Notes: generated by a model from the letters alone, not told the origin. A stretch of DNA of 64,000 nt from Paludibacter sp. (GCA_019163375.1 JAFLKK010000022.1:1-64000); one strand, 5' to 3'. Shown: positions 25,821 to 35,335, counted from the stretch's first letter. Numbers and translations: made by a program.

Positions 25821-26333
25821 TTATTGTTCCATTTTAATAATTTTATTTTTATCAAACCCCTTTACAACCAATTTTTCCAGTAATGATTCATACAGTGCTG
25901 CATCCATTGTTTTATTTCGACACAGAATCCACAATGTTTTAAGCTTCGGATCCGAAACTATTGCCCACGAATAGTCGGGTGCCAGATCGATAATCCAATA
26001 ATTACCTTTAAATGGCCAAAAAAACTGAACTTTAAGTTTTGAATTGCCGGTATTTGGAACAACAAATGCTTTACCCTTTATATTATTGGGCTTACCATCC
26101 TTCAAAGATTCATTGTAGACTTCAATATATTCCTCTTTTAAAGTATAAGTAGCCTTTACATTGGTGCATCCCCGCTCAAAAAACTGTGGATAAGAGGCCA
26201 GTTCATACCAAGTACCCAAATAACGGTTTAAATCAACCGATGGAACAGTCGTTAGCACAGGTTTTACATTGCAGGCAACACTTCCGACAGCAATACCCAA
26301 GGTTAGAAAAATAGATTTGAGCTTGTTTTTCAT
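25821..26333 (-). CDS. Outer-membrane lipocalin (Blc-type lipoprotein)
   Basis: A bacterial lipocalin of 170 residues that probably binds lipids or membrane-stress products at the outer membrane. The lipobox is GSVAC with Cys near residue 21. The lipocalin signature is VDLNRYLGTWYELASYPQFF, and FFWPFKGNYWIIDLAPDYSW is typical of Blc. It is a single-gene unit, divergent from the SpmA/B fusion gene. Confidence 0.9.
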   Translation of the reverse strand: MKNKLKSIFLTLGIAVGSVACNVKPVLTTVPSVDLNRYLGTWYELASYPQFFERGCTNVKATYTLKEEYIEVYNESLKDGKPNNIKGKAFVVPNTGNSKLKVQFFWPFKGNYWIIDLAPDYSWAIVSDPKLKTLWILCRNKTMDAALYESLLEKLVVKGFDKNKIIKMEQ

Positions 26334-26396
26334 AAAATCATTTTAAAAATTAAATTGATGTAGTTCTCAGTGTTAAACCATTTACTCACAGTTAAT

Positions 26397-26428
26397 GTTG
26401 AGCAAAAGGAAAAAAAAATGTACTTTTG
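26397..26428 (+). promoter_or_regulatory. Promoter of the SpmA/SpmB fusion gene
   Basis: GTTG (26397-26400), a 20-bp spacer and TACTTTTG (26421-26428) form a good Bacteroidetes promoter. It lies inside an N-terminal extension of the reading frame, which rules out the upstream ATG and supports the start at 26488. Confidence 0.65.
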
Positions 26429-26487
26429 CAGTCATTCCGAAAAAAACAGGCTCATTTGGAAGGAACTCAACTGAAATTTACAAATTT

Positions 26488-27720
26488 ATGATATTAAACT
26501 ACATTTGGATTGGCTTTATTCTCATTGCATTCGTGGTGTCTTGCATCCAGTTTTTTGTAACCGGAAACACCAATATTTTTATGGAAGTAATGCAGTCTGC
26601 GTTTGGATCTGCAAAAACAGGTTTTGAAATCTCAATAGGCTTAACCGGAATGCTTTCATTATGGTTGGGAATTCTTAAAATTGGAGAAAGAGGAGGTGCT
26701 ATCAACATTATATCGCGCATGGTAGCACCATTTTTCTCTAAAATATTCCCCGATATCCCCAAAGGTCATCCAGCAATGGGCAGCATTTTCATGAATCTGT
26801 CGGCCAATATGCTCGGACTTGATAATGCAGCCACTCCGCTCGGACTGAAAGCGATGAAAGAATTGCAGGAGATTAATCCCGACAAAGAAAAGGCATCCAA
26901 CCCAATGATTATGTTTTTAGTGCTGAATACCGCTGGGTTAATGTTAGTTCCGGTCAGCATCCTTACCTTTCGCCAACAGTTGGGGGCAGCCAATCCCGCC
27001 GATGTATTTCTACCAATTCTGATTGCCACCTTCTGCGCTGCACTTACCGGACTTATCACCGTATCCATTATCCAAAAAATAAGCCTCTTCAACCGAATCG
27101 TTCTGACCACTTTGGGAGGTATGGTTTCGCTTATCGGAGGACTCATTTATCTCTTGAGCCGCTTACCAAAGCAAGACATCGCCAAATATTCAAATTTCGC
27201 GGCTTACCTTATTCTCTTTAGCATTATTGTTATCTTTATCGGCATTGCACTACGAAGCAGAACAAACGTCTACGAATCGTTTATCGATGGAGCAAAGGAA
27301 GGCTTTCAGGTAGCGATAGGTATTGTACCCTATCTTATTGGTATTTTGGTGGCCATTGCCATGTTCCGCACATCGGGGGCTATGGATTATTTGATTTTGG
27401 GGGTAAAAAACCTTGTGGCGATGACCGGCATAAATACCGACTTTGTAGAAGCCTTGCCAACAGCTATGATGAAACCATTGAGTGGCAGTGGTGCTCGTGG
27501 CATGATGGTGGATGCTATGAAAATTCACGGAGCCGATTCATTTGTTGGCCGACTGTCCTGTATTATTCAGGGATCAGCCGACACTACTTTCTTTATTCTG
27601 GCGGTATATTTTGGGTCGGTGAACATCAAAAATACACGTTATGCACTGGCTTGCGGACTTTTAGCCGATCTTGCAGGAATTACTGCCGCTATCTTATTAG
27701 GCTATTTATTTTTTCATTAA
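26488..27720 (+). CDS. SpmA-SpmB fusion, nucleoside-recognition (Gate) membrane protein
   Basis: A polytopic inner-membrane protein of 410 residues that joins the two spore-maturation proteins SpmA and SpmB in one chain, as is usual in non-sporulating Bacteroidetes. The first half has NLSANMLGLDNAATPLGLKA. The second has FQVAIGIVPYLIGILVAIAMF and SGSGARGMMVDA. Both halves carry the Gate domain. The molecular function outside spores is unknown. The start at 26488 (MILNYIWIG) is set by the promoter at 26397-26428. ybeY follows after 5 bp. Confidence 0.88.
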   Translation: MILNYIWIGFILIAFVVSCIQFFVTGNTNIFMEVMQSAFGSAKTGFEISIGLTGMLSLWLGILKIGERGGAINIISRMVAPFFSKIFPDIPKGHPAMGSIFMNLSANMLGLDNAATPLGLKAMKELQEINPDKEKASNPMIMFLVLNTAGLMLVPVSILTFRQQLGAANPADVFLPILIATFCAALTGLITVSIIQKISLFNRIVLTTLGGMVSLIGGLIYLLSRLPKQDIAKYSNFAAYLILFSIIVIFIGIALRSRTNVYESFIDGAKEGFQVAIGIVPYLIGILVAIAMFRTSGAMDYLILGVKNLVAMTGINTDFVEALPTAMMKPLSGSGARGMMVDAMKIHGADSFVGRLSCIIQGSADTTFFILAVYFGSVNIKNTRYALACGLLADLAGITAAILLGYLFFH

Positions 27721-27725
27721 AACTC

Positions 27726-28136
27726 ATGATACAATATATTTCGGAAGGAGTAAACCCACCGGCTTTACAAAAACAAAAAACAAATCGCTGGATTAAAGAA
27801 ACGGCAGCCGAATACGGAAAAAAAGCAGGCGATATCGCCTATATTTTTTGTTCGGATGAACGCATCCTGGAGGTAAACAAACAGTACCTGCAACACGATT
27901 ATTATACAGACATCATCACTTTCGATTACAGCGAGGGTCAAATTATATCGGGTGATATTTTTATCAGTGTGGATACGGTAAAAACAAATGCCCAGGAATT
28001 TGGCGTTAGCTTCGAACAAGAGCTGAATAGAATCTTAATTCATGGCATATTACACCTTTGTGGTCAGGATGACAAAACTCCGGAGCTGAGATTGGAAATG
28101 ACGCGTAAAGAAAATTTAGCAATTGAGCGGTTCTGA
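27726..28136 (+). CDS. ybeY: Endoribonuclease YbeY (16S rRNA maturation)
   Basis: A zinc-dependent single-strand RNase needed for 16S rRNA 3' processing and ribosome quality control. It is 136 residues. The metal site HGILHLCGQDD near residue 105 matches H-G-x-L-H-L-x-G-x-D, and DIITFDYSEGQIISGDIFIS precedes it. The start at 27726 (MIQYISEG) is chosen over an ATG 75 bp upstream that lies within the preceding gene. It is cotranscribed with the SpmA/B fusion gene. Confidence 0.93.
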   Translation: MIQYISEGVNPPALQKQKTNRWIKETAAEYGKKAGDIAYIFCSDERILEVNKQYLQHDYYTDIITFDYSEGQIISGDIFISVDTVKTNAQEFGVSFEQELNRILIHGILHLCGQDDKTPELRLEMTRKENLAIERF

Positions 28137-28262
28137 GCCTCTTGTATTAACCTTAATTATCATTCAGTAAACCCGAAATACCAACAACTCAGTATTTTTC
28201 CAATAAAACGTTAAATAACCCTACAGTTTTGGCGCATTTTATCTACATTAAAAGATTATCAC

Positions 28263-28270
28263 TACTTTTG
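28263..28270 (+). promoter_or_regulatory. -7 box upstream of the DUF6089-like/uppS/bamA unit
   Basis: TACTTTTG fits TAnnTTTG and lies about 80 bp before the gene at 28353. No TTTG or GTTG lies 19-20 bp upstream, so the call rests on the -7 box and position. Confidence 0.4.
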
Positions 28271-28352
28271 TTGCAAGATTTTCATCTGAATGACAAAATT
28301 AAACAATAGATAATACGTTAGATGTCTAATTAATTAAACTCATGGCAATTTT

Positions 28353-29009
28353 ATGAATTTAACTGCAATTAGATTTTTTAGCATCTGCTTTTTGATTACA
28401 TTTTGTCTGAATATCTCAGCACAAGATGATTATCGGGCAGAAATTGGTATCACAGGCGGTGGTGCTTATTACTTAGGAGATGCAAATTCTCAACTATTCA
28501 AGAATACAACGCTCACGTATGGAGCTTTATTGCGTTACAGGCTAAATCCCCGAATTGCATTTAGAGCCGAATGGAACAAAGCAAAAGTGCTGTGGACCGG
28601 AAATTCAGTTGGAAACAATGTAAACGCTCTGGACATTTGTGGCGAGTTTAACTTTTTCGATTTAGAGAAAAACGAATTCAAGCGCGAAAGCCGAACTTTT
28701 TCACCCTATATTTTTGCAGGTATAGGCGTTGCAAATTATTCGTACATAAACAATAGCACCTATACGCCAACAATACCATTTGGTGTCGGTATGAAAGTGA
28801 GGTTGAACGCTAAGTGGAATTTAAATGCACAATGGTCTAACCGCCTATTAATGTCGGATAAATTAGAAGGAATTGCATTATTGAACAATCCCAATAATTT
28901 AAACGGGACTAATTTTTTGAATAACGACTTATTGTCCACAGCAACAATTGGCATTACATATAACTTTTGGAAAAAAGGATGCGATTGTCTGGGAACAGCA
29001 AATAAGTAA
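28353..29009 (+). CDS. DUF6089-like outer-membrane barrel protein
   Basis: A 218-residue protein with a signal peptide ending near residue 23 (NISAQ). The mature part is a small beta barrel: AEIGITGGGAYYLGDANSQL, then YGALLRYRLNPRIAFRAEW and a C-terminal strand ATIGITYNFWKKGCDC. In Bacteroidetes this family commonly sits immediately upstream of uppS and bamA, as it does here. The role is unknown, and a part in envelope assembly is inferred from that link. Confidence 0.82.
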   Translation: MNLTAIRFFSICFLITFCLNISAQDDYRAEIGITGGGAYYLGDANSQLFKNTTLTYGALLRYRLNPRIAFRAEWNKAKVLWTGNSVGNNVNALDICGEFNFFDLEKNEFKRESRTFSPYIFAGIGVANYSYINNSTYTPTIPFGVGMKVRLNAKWNLNAQWSNRLLMSDKLEGIALLNNPNNLNGTNFLNNDLLSTATIGITYNFWKKGCDCLGTANK

Positions 29010-29039
29010 CATTAAATACTCGAAAACTACATATTAAAC

Positions 29040-29765
29040 ATGTCATCCTTTAAAGAAAAAATAGACACAACCCGCCTACCTAAGCACATTGCTATCATTA
29101 TGGATGGAAATGGACGCTGGGCTAAAGAACGTGGTTACGATCGTATTTTCGGGCATCAAAACGGGGTCACTTCAGTCCGCGAAACAACAGAAACAGCAGC
29201 TGAACTGGGTATAGAATACCTTACACTCTATGCTTTTTCTACCGAAAACTGGAGTAGACCACAGGCAGAAGTTGATGCTTTGATGGAACTCTTGATTGAT
29301 ACCATTGAAAAAGAAACACCCACATTAACAAAAAACAATGTCCGCTTAATGGCTATAGGCGATTTAAGCAGATTGCCCAATAATGCCGGAGAAAAATTAC
29401 AACGCTGCATAGCTCAAACAAGTCAGAATACCGGTTTGGCACTAGTGCTGGCACTAAGCTATTCGTCCCGTTGGGAAATTACAAATGCCATAAAAAACAT
29501 ATGCAAAGAGGTGATTGATGGCAAGTGCAACATAGAAGACATAAATGACGATTTAATCAGTAGTCATCTCACAACCAAATCAATTCCCGATCCGGACTTA
29601 TTGATCAGAACAAGTGGCGAGATACGCATCAGCAATTTCCTGTTATGGCAAATAGCTTACACGGAGTTGTACTTTACAGAAACACATTGGCCCGCTTTTA
29701 GAAAAGAAAACTTATATCAGGCAATATCCGAATTCCAACAACGTGACCGTCGTTTTGGTAAATAA
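29040..29765 (+). CDS. uppS: Undecaprenyl diphosphate synthase
   Basis: A cis-prenyltransferase making the C55 lipid carrier for peptidoglycan and glycan synthesis. It is 241 residues. [17 protein letters not shown] near residue 20 holds the catalytic Asp, [15 protein letters not shown] near 60 binds substrate, and [19 protein letters not shown] near 182 is the C-terminal signature. It lies 30 bp after the barrel gene and 47 bp before bamA. Confidence 0.96.
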   Translation: MSSFKEKIDTTRLPKHIAIIMDGNGRWAKERGYDRIFGHQNGVTSVRETTETAAELGIEYLTLYAFSTENWSRPQAEVDALMELLIDTIEKETPTLTKNNVRLMAIGDLSRLPNNAGEKLQRCIAQTSQNTGLALVLALSYSSRWEITNAIKNICKEVIDGKCNIEDINDDLISSHLTTKSIPDPDLLIRTSGEIRISNFLLWQIAYTELYFTETHWPAFRKENLYQAISEFQQRDRRFGK

Positions 29766-29812
29766 AAAAATTAAATTTTCAATAACGAAATAGTGTATCT
29801 CAACAATACAGT

Positions 29813-32500
29813 ATGAATTTACGAAGACCTAGACACAAAAAAATTCTTATGCAATACAAAACGCTTTTTTCTTTTTCATTGCTTTTCTTTTTCAGTCAAT
29901 TAATTGGTGCTCAAAACATCTACGAAAAAGATTCTACCAACCTTCCCACTATCGAATACTCGACTACTTCTCTTAAATACGAGATTGCAGAAATCAAGGT
30001 TACCGGAGCAAGCAACTATGAAGACTTTGCTCTTGTTGGATTTTCCGGGCTAGCGGTAGGCGATATTGTAAGTATTCCTGGCGATGCAATAACCAAATCG
30101 GTAAAACGGTTCTGGAAACAAGGGCTGTTTTCGGATGTAAAGATTTTGGCTACAAAATTGCAAGATGGTAAAGTATGGCTCACCATCGCACTGAAAGAAC
30201 GTCCACGTATTTCGGAAATTAATTATGTAGGCCTCAAAAAATCGGAAATTGACGACATCAGTCTGAAAGTGGGGCTTACCAAAGAAAATCAAATAACTCC
30301 AAACATCTCGGATAGAGCGAAAAAAATCATCGAGAAACATATGGAGGAAAAAGGATTCTTGAATGTGGAGGTAAGCGTATTGCAAAAAAATGATCCGGCA
30401 AAACCGGGCCATGTAATTGTTGACGTTATTGTTGACAAAAAACTTAAAACAAAAATCCACCAATTATTTTACACCGGAAATACTGCCTTGACACATGTTC
30501 AGATCAACAAGGCTATGAAAAAAACCAACGACAATAACTGGCGTAACTTCTTCCGTACTAAGAAATTTGTAAAGGAAGAATATGAAAAAGACAAAAATGC
30601 ATTAATCGAAAAATACAATGAAATTGGCTACAGAGATGCCTTTATCGTATCAGATAGCGTAGCTAAATTCGACGACAAAACTGTAGATGTACATATCAAA
30701 GTCAACGAAGGTAAAAAATATTACTTCCGTAATATCAAGTGGATTGGCAACACCATTTATCCATACGATTACCTGAATGCAATACTTGGAATAAAAAAGG
30801 GAGATATTTACAATCACAAGCATTTGATGGCCAGACTTGAAACTGACGAAAACGATGCGGTGAGTAAACTATACAAAGACAAAGGCTATTTATTCTTCAT
30901 GGTTGATCCTGTTGAAGTAAAAATCGACAATGATTCAATCGATTTTGAAATGCGCATGTCGGAAGGCAAACCGGCTACTATTAACGAAATAACCATCAAA
31001 GGAAATACCCGCGTATACGAACACGTGGTTCGTCGCGAGTTACGAACCAAACCAGGACAATTATATAGTCAGGCTGACATCATGCGTTCATTGCGCGAGT
31101 TAGCCCAAATGGGACATTTTGATCAGGAAAAAATGACGCCGGACATTCAGCCTAATCAGGAAAACGGCACGGTAGATATCGCTTATCAACTGGAAACGAA
31201 AGGTAGTGATCAGGTGGAATTTTCGGCCGGTTGGGGTTCTACAGGTATTGTAGGTAGTATTGGTTTAAAATTCAGCAACTTTGCTATTCAAAACCTCTTC
31301 AGACCGGACACATACAGAATCGTACCTCAGGGCGAAGGCCAAACCTTTAGTTTAAATGCCCGTACCAATGGTGGTTCGTACTCGTCGTTCAGCGTATCCT
31401 TTTTAGATCCATGGTTGGGAGGTAAACGTCCAAACTCATTATCGGCATCCATCTATTACTCTACTCAATCGGACGTAAGTGCACGTTACAGAAACAGTAG
31501 CAGCTACGCAAATAACTATTACAACAATAATTATGGCGGATACGGCAGTAGTTATGGTAACAGCTATGGTAACAGCTATGGTAGTGGCTCAAGCAGCCAG
31601 TATCAAAGCGAAATGGATCCGGGCACCTACATGCGTACTATCGGAGCATCACTCGGATATGGCAAACGGTTAAGCTGGCCTGATGATTACTTTGTTTTCC
31701 AAGGAGAATTATCGTATCAATTATTTATGCTCAAAAACTGGTCTTATTTATACCCATTAACCAATGGTAATTTCAATAACATAAGCCTTGGACTAACACT
31801 TAGCAGAAGTTCAACCGACAGCCCGATATTTACACGTTACGGATCTGCGTTCTCCATCGGGTTAAAAGTAACACCTCCCTATTCGACATTAAATGGTGGC
31901 AAAGTTAACGGCAAATCGTATTCCGATGCAACAATGCCTGCTCTGGACAGATACAAATTTATTGAGTACCACAAATGGAATTTTAGTGGAAAAACATTTA
32001 CGCCTATCTCAGGAAATGATAAATTAGTATTGATGGGAAGAGCCATGTTCTCTTATCTGGGATATTACAACAAAGACGCCCGCTCTCCATTCGAGAGTTT
32101 CAATATGGGAGGTGACGGTATGTCGAGCTACACGAGCTACGGTACGGAATACATAGCCATGCGTGGATACTCGAGCGGTTCGCTTACACCAATCGATCCT
32201 ATCGTAGGACAAAAAGGCTATTTATACAATAAATTCACCATGGAGGTACGTTATCCTTTATCATTGGAGCAATCGGCCACCATCTATGCCTTAGCATTTG
32301 CTGAAGCGGGGAACTGTTTTACCAAATTAAAGAACTACAATCCTTTTGATTTGAAACGAAGTGCCGGTTTAGGGGTTCGTATCTTCCTGCCTATGTTTGG
32401 TATGATGGGTATCGACTGGGGCTACGGATTTGACAAGGATATTACTACAGGAAAAGTCAGCGGAAGTCAGTTCCACTTTGTACTTGGTCAGGAGTTGTAA
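29813..32500 (+). CDS. bamA: Outer-membrane protein assembly factor BamA
   Basis: BamA inserts beta-barrel proteins into the outer membrane. It is 895 residues. Up to five POTRA domains fill roughly 50-460, and the C-terminal half is the barrel, ending FVLGQEL. GSDQVEFSAGWGSTGIVGSI near 465 starts the barrel. An odd Asn/Tyr/Gly/Ser-rich insertion lies at about 560-605 (repeated YGNSYGNS). The start may instead be 29849 (MQYKTLFSFSLL), which would give a shorter signal peptide ending at LIGAQ. Confidence 0.93.
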   Translation: MNLRRPRHKKILMQYKTLFSFSLLFFFSQLIGAQNIYEKDSTNLPTIEYSTTSLKYEIAEIKVTGASNYEDFALVGFSGLAVGDIVSIPGDAITKSVKRFWKQGLFSDVKILATKLQDGKVWLTIALKERPRISEINYVGLKKSEIDDISLKVGLTKENQITPNISDRAKKIIEKHMEEKGFLNVEVSVLQKNDPAKPGHVIVDVIVDKKLKTKIHQLFYTGNTALTHVQINKAMKKTNDNNWRNFFRTKKFVKEEYEKDKNALIEKYNEIGYRDAFIVSDSVAKFDDKTVDVHIKVNEGKKYYFRNIKWIGNTIYPYDYLNAILGIKKGDIYNHKHLMARLETDENDAVSKLYKDKGYLFFMVDPVEVKIDNDSIDFEMRMSEGKPATINEITIKGNTRVYEHVVRRELRTKPGQLYSQADIMRSLRELAQMGHFDQEKMTPDIQPNQENGTVDIAYQLETKGSDQVEFSAGWGSTGIVGSIGLKFSNFAIQNLFRPDTYRIVPQGEGQTFSLNARTNGGSYSSFSVSFLDPWLGGKRPNSLSASIYYSTQSDVSARYRNSSSYANNYYNNNYGGYGSSYGNSYGNSYGSGSSSQYQSEMDPGTYMRTIGASLGYGKRLSWPDDYFVFQGELSYQLFMLKNWSYLYPLTNGNFNNISLGLTLSRSSTDSPIFTRYGSAFSIGLKVTPPYSTLNGGKVNGKSYSDATMPALDRYKFIEYHKWNFSGKTFTPISGNDKLVLMGRAMFSYLGYYNKDARSPFESFNMGGDGMSSYTSYGTEYIAMRGYSSGSLTPIDPIVGQKGYLYNKFTMEVRYPLSLEQSATIYALAFAEAGNCFTKLKNYNPFDLKRSAGLGVRIFLPMFGMMGIDWGYGFDKDITTGKVSGSQFHFVLGQEL
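31494..31620 (+). repeat. Low-complexity repeat inside bamA
   Basis: The codons repeat the theme TATGGTAACAGC and encode Tyr-Gly-Asn-Ser units within an Asn/Tyr/Gly/Ser-rich stretch. The frame is kept. It probably forms a long surface loop of the barrel and could vary in copy number by slippage. Confidence 0.7.
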
Positions 32501-32613
32501 GAGAATTGAGATGCCTGATAAACCAACAACTCAGGCAGCAAAAAACTTTGGCAAAGAATTTGTATACAAACCATGGATAAGAGTTTAGAAGTCTAACCAT
32601 AAAAGAAAAAAAT

Positions 32614-33129
32614 ATGAGAAAACTAATTTTGTCGCTCTGTTTATTAGCCGGAATTACTTTTGCCGGAAATGCCCAAAAATTTGCAATGGTGGATATGGAA
32701 TACATTATGAAAAACATTCCTGCATTCGAAACTGCAAATGACCAATTGACCCAAATCTCAAAGAAATGGCAATCGGAAGTGGAAGCTCAGGCTCAGGAAG
32801 TTCAAAAATTGTATAAAAACTATCAAACTGAACTTGTTTTTCTTTCGGAGGATATGAAAGCCAAACGTGAAGAAGAAATAGTTACCAAAGAAAAAGCATC
32901 GCAAGATTTAAAGAAGAAGTACTTTGGAGCTGACGGAGAACTGTTCAAAAAACGTCAAAGTTTAATGAAACCCATTCAGGATGAAGTCTACACTGCTATT
33001 CAGGAAATCAGCAAATCAAAGGATTTAGAAATGGTTTTCGACAAGAGTTCTTCAATGAATATTATTTTTACTTCTCCTAAATTAGATATTAGTGACTTAG
33101 TGCTCCAAAAATTGGGGTATTCGAAATAA
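32614..33129 (+). CDS. Skp/OmpH-family periplasmic chaperone (first copy)
   Basis: A 171-residue OmpH/Skp family protein. The signal peptide ends near residue 21 (AGNAQ). The mature N-terminus KFAMVDMEYIMKNIPAF is the family signature, followed by a long charged coiled coil and a C-terminal beta segment. Skp trimers carry unfolded outer-membrane proteins to BamA. It lies between bamA and a second skp-like gene, the common Bacteroidetes order. Confidence 0.92.
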   Translation: MRKLILSLCLLAGITFAGNAQKFAMVDMEYIMKNIPAFETANDQLTQISKKWQSEVEAQAQEVQKLYKNYQTELVFLSEDMKAKREEEIVTKEKASQDLKKKYFGADGELFKKRQSLMKPIQDEVYTAIQEISKSKDLEMVFDKSSSMNIIFTSPKLDISDLVLQKLGYSK

Positions 33130-33185
33130 TTTTATATTTTTGCATTCCATTTCAAAATCAAATACAAACAACTAAAAAAAATAAC

Positions 33186-33692
33186 ATGTTAAAGAAAATT
33201 GCCCTCGTATTGCTTTGCGCTTTACCTATCAGTTTAATGGCTCAAGAAGCAAAGCTTGGCCACGTAAATTCACAAGAGATTCTGTCATTAATGCCGGAAA
33301 GAGCAACTATTGAAAAAACAATTGCAGATTTGCAAACTCAATGGGAAAGCGAATTAGTAAAAATGCGTGAGGAGTACACCTCTAAAATCAAAGAATATCA
33401 AGCAAAACAAGCTACGATGCCCGAAAGCATCAAAACTGCCCGTCAAGCTGAGATAGGTGAAATTGAGCAACGCATCACTACTTTCAACCAAACTGCCAGT
33501 ACAGATTTAGACAAAAAAAACAGGGAATTATTTAATCCTGTAGTGGAAAAAGTAAAAAAAGCGATTAACGAAGTAGCTCTTGAAAACAAATACACTTATA
33601 TTTTTGATTTAAGTGCTCAAAGCATTATTTACCAATCGCCAACATCAAACGACATTACTGGTTTGGTAAAGAAAAAATTGGCTCTAAAATAA
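33186..33692 (+). CDS. Skp/OmpH-family periplasmic chaperone (second copy)
   Basis: A 168-residue paralogue of the preceding gene with a signal peptide ending near residue 20 (SLMAQ). KLGHVNSQEILSLMPERA starts the mature domain, then a Glu/Lys/Gln-rich coiled coil and YIFDLSAQSIIYQSP near the end. The two copies differ widely, so the duplication is old. A strong terminator ends the uppS-bamA-skp unit. Confidence 0.92.
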   Translation: MLKKIALVLLCALPISLMAQEAKLGHVNSQEILSLMPERATIEKTIADLQTQWESELVKMREEYTSKIKEYQAKQATMPESIKTARQAEIGEIEQRITTFNQTASTDLDKKNRELFNPVVEKVKKAINEVALENKYTYIFDLSAQSIIYQSPTSNDITGLVKKKLALK

Positions 33693-33710
33693 GAACCAAT
33701 TCAACCGAAT

Positions 33711-33754
33711 AAAAAAGAGACCTTGAAATTAATTTTTCAAGGTCTCTTTTTTTT
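33711..33754. terminator. Terminator of the bamA-skp unit (bidirectional)
   Basis: AAAGAGACCTTGAAA pairs with TTTCAAGGTCTCTTT, with T-runs on the plus strand and an A-run at the left for the minus strand. It overlaps the 3' end of the convergent YgbA-like gene. Confidence 0.9.
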
Positions 33755-34036
33755 GAAGTGCAAGAAAGCATCTTTCGGATAGTAGAAAAACATACGAGGT
33801 CCGGAGAAGCGCATTACCTGACGTATCCTGTCACGCATGTCATTTTTATAGCAATGCACCTTACAATCCTTACAAGCTGTCTTATCGGCTCCAAAGGGGC
33901 ATTTGGCCAATCGTTCCAGCGCGTATTGCTTTAGCTGCTCACAGTCCACACACAAACCTTCGCCTTTGTGCTTCTTACGACAGTACAAATAAATCATGTG
34001 ACCGACGATTATCTTTTCGTATGCAATTTTATCCAT
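33737..34036 (-). CDS. YgbA-like 'nitrous oxide-stimulated promoter' family protein
   Basis: A 99-residue cytoplasmic protein with several Cys: YCRKKHKGEGLCVDCEQL, CPFGADKTACKDCKVHCYKN. The conserved block KVHCYKNDMRDRIRQVMRFS followed by GPRM identifies the YgbA family. E. coli YgbA belongs to the nitric oxide stress regulon. The Cys pattern may bind a metal or cluster. It is convergent with skp, and its last codons lie in the shared terminator. Confidence 0.85.
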   Translation of the reverse strand: MDKIAYEKIIVGHMIYLYCRKKHKGEGLCVDCEQLKQYALERLAKCPFGADKTACKDCKVHCYKNDMRDRIRQVMRFSGPRMFFYYPKDAFLHFKKKRP

Positions 34037-34110
34037 GGAACAGTTACAAGAGTTTAGTTACTAGTTACGAATCTTAGTCTCCTAAAAAGGGATAGGCAAA
34101 GGCATAGGCA

Positions 34111-34140
34111 AAGAAGAAGAAGAAGAAGAAGAAGAAGAAG
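34111..34140. repeat. (AAG)10 trinucleotide repeat
   Basis: Ten perfect AAG triplets follow two copies of ATAGGCAAAG at about 34092-34112. It is noncoding, about 75 bp upstream of the YgbA-like start on the minus strand, where a length change could alter the 5' region. Confidence 0.85.
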
Positions 34141-34206
34141 AAACAACAGATTGCGAAAAAATGGTGCACTCACTCCTACTTTACTAGAATTTCTTTTTTC
34201 ATTAGC

Positions 34207-34236
34207 TAAAAAAAGAGACTCTAGCGTAGTCTCTTT
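34207..34236 (-). terminator. Terminator of the alkaline phosphatase gene
   Basis: AAAGAGACT pairs with AGTCTCTTT around a 7-base loop. Read on the minus strand a run of seven T follows. It lies about 30 bp after the phosphatase stop codon. Confidence 0.8.
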
Positions 34237-34264
34237 ACTGTGATATCAAGAAATTCGTTATTGC

Positions 34265-35335
34265 TTATTTCTTCAATTTCAAGAGTTTTTCAAGCTTTGC
34301 TTTGAAACTGGTATTCTCCATAAATCCTGTAAAGTTTTCGGCACCGGGGCCAAAAGCAAATACCGGAACCGGAATACCGGAATGACTTTTTGTACTGAAA
34401 CCGGTTTTCATTTTAGGGTCTCCGAATTTTCCGTCAAGAATACTCAATCCACCTGTTTCGTGGTCGGCAGTAACTATCACCAGCGTATTTCCTGTTTTTT
34501 TTGCATAATCCAATGCATGCCCAACCGTTTGATCAAAATCAAGCATTTCCAGTATCTCCTGCTCTGCATTATTATCATGACACGCCCAATCAATTTGCGA
34601 ACCTTCAACCATCAAAAAGAAACCTTTACCATTGTGCTCCAGAATATCAATAGCTGCCACAGTGGCAACGGGAAGCATGGCTCCACGCTCCGGCATCGAC
34701 GGATTCTGATCATCGTAAAGTAACCCGGCTAACTTACCTGTTTTAATCGCTTTTACTTCATCCAACGTATAGGCCATCTGATAATTCTTGGTTTTCAATT
34801 CTTCCGTCAAATTTCGGGCATCAACTCTTTTTTCGAAATACTTGCGTCCGCCACCAATGAAAACGTCAATATCGGTTTTCAGGTAATCAGCCGCTATCTC
34901 GTCATTCATATCCCGATTAACCTGATGAGCCACAAATGAAGCAGGAGTAGCATGCGTCAATGCACACGCTACAACAACACCTGTAGATAAACCATGACGA
35001 CTAGATGCTTGCAGTATCGATTCAACGGCTACTGAATCCGGGCTCATACCAATCATACCGTTTTTAGTTTTCACACCACAGGCCAAAGCTGTGCCACCTG
35101 CACCCGAATCGGTTGTAAAATTGGAAGAGGAATATGTTTTTGAAAAACCCGTGTAAGTACATCTCTCCAAAGCCAGGCTATTTCCATTGGCCACCATGCC
35201 GGCATAAACCTGAGCAAGGCCCATTCCATCCCCTATCAAGAAAATGACATTCTTTGGTGTTTTTTGAGCGGAAAGAATTGGAGATATAAAAAGTAACGAT
35301 ACAAGAAAGAGCGAAAAGAAGAGTGTCTTTTTCAT
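34265..35335 (-). CDS. Secreted alkaline phosphatase
   Basis: A PhoA-superfamily enzyme of 356 residues that releases phosphate from esters in the periplasm. The signal peptide ends near residue 23 (ILSAQ). KNVIFLIGDGMGLAQV holds the first metal-binding Asp. TTDSGAGGTALACGVKTKNG has the nucleophile Ser (DSG). VEGSQIDWACHDNN and VTADHETGG bind metals. It is shorter than E. coli PhoA (about 470), the compact bacterial form. It is the last gene behind merR. Confidence 0.93.
   Translation of the reverse strand: MKKTLFFSLFLVSLLFISPILSAQKTPKNVIFLIGDGMGLAQVYAGMVANGNSLALERCTYTGFSKTYSSSNFTTDSGAGGTALACGVKTKNGMIGMSPDSVAVESILQASSRHGLSTGVVVACALTHATPASFVAHQVNRDMNDEIAADYLKTDIDVFIGGGRKYFEKRVDARNLTEELKTKNYQMAYTLDEVKAIKTGKLAGLLYDDQNPSMPERGAMLPVATVAAIDILEHNGKGFFLMVEGSQIDWACHDNNAEQEILEMLDFDQTVGHALDYAKKTGNTLVIVTADHETGGLSILDGKFGDPKMKTGFSTKSHSGIPVPVFAFGPGAENFTGFMENTSFKAKLEKLLKLKK

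Noticed and set aside
26395-26487. Longer N-terminus of the SpmA/B fusion starting at 26395
   Set aside because: A promoter -7 box lies inside this stretch, and homology to the family starts at 26488.
27651-27725. Longer N-terminus for YbeY
   Set aside because: The extension lies in the end of the preceding gene and has no YbeY similarity.
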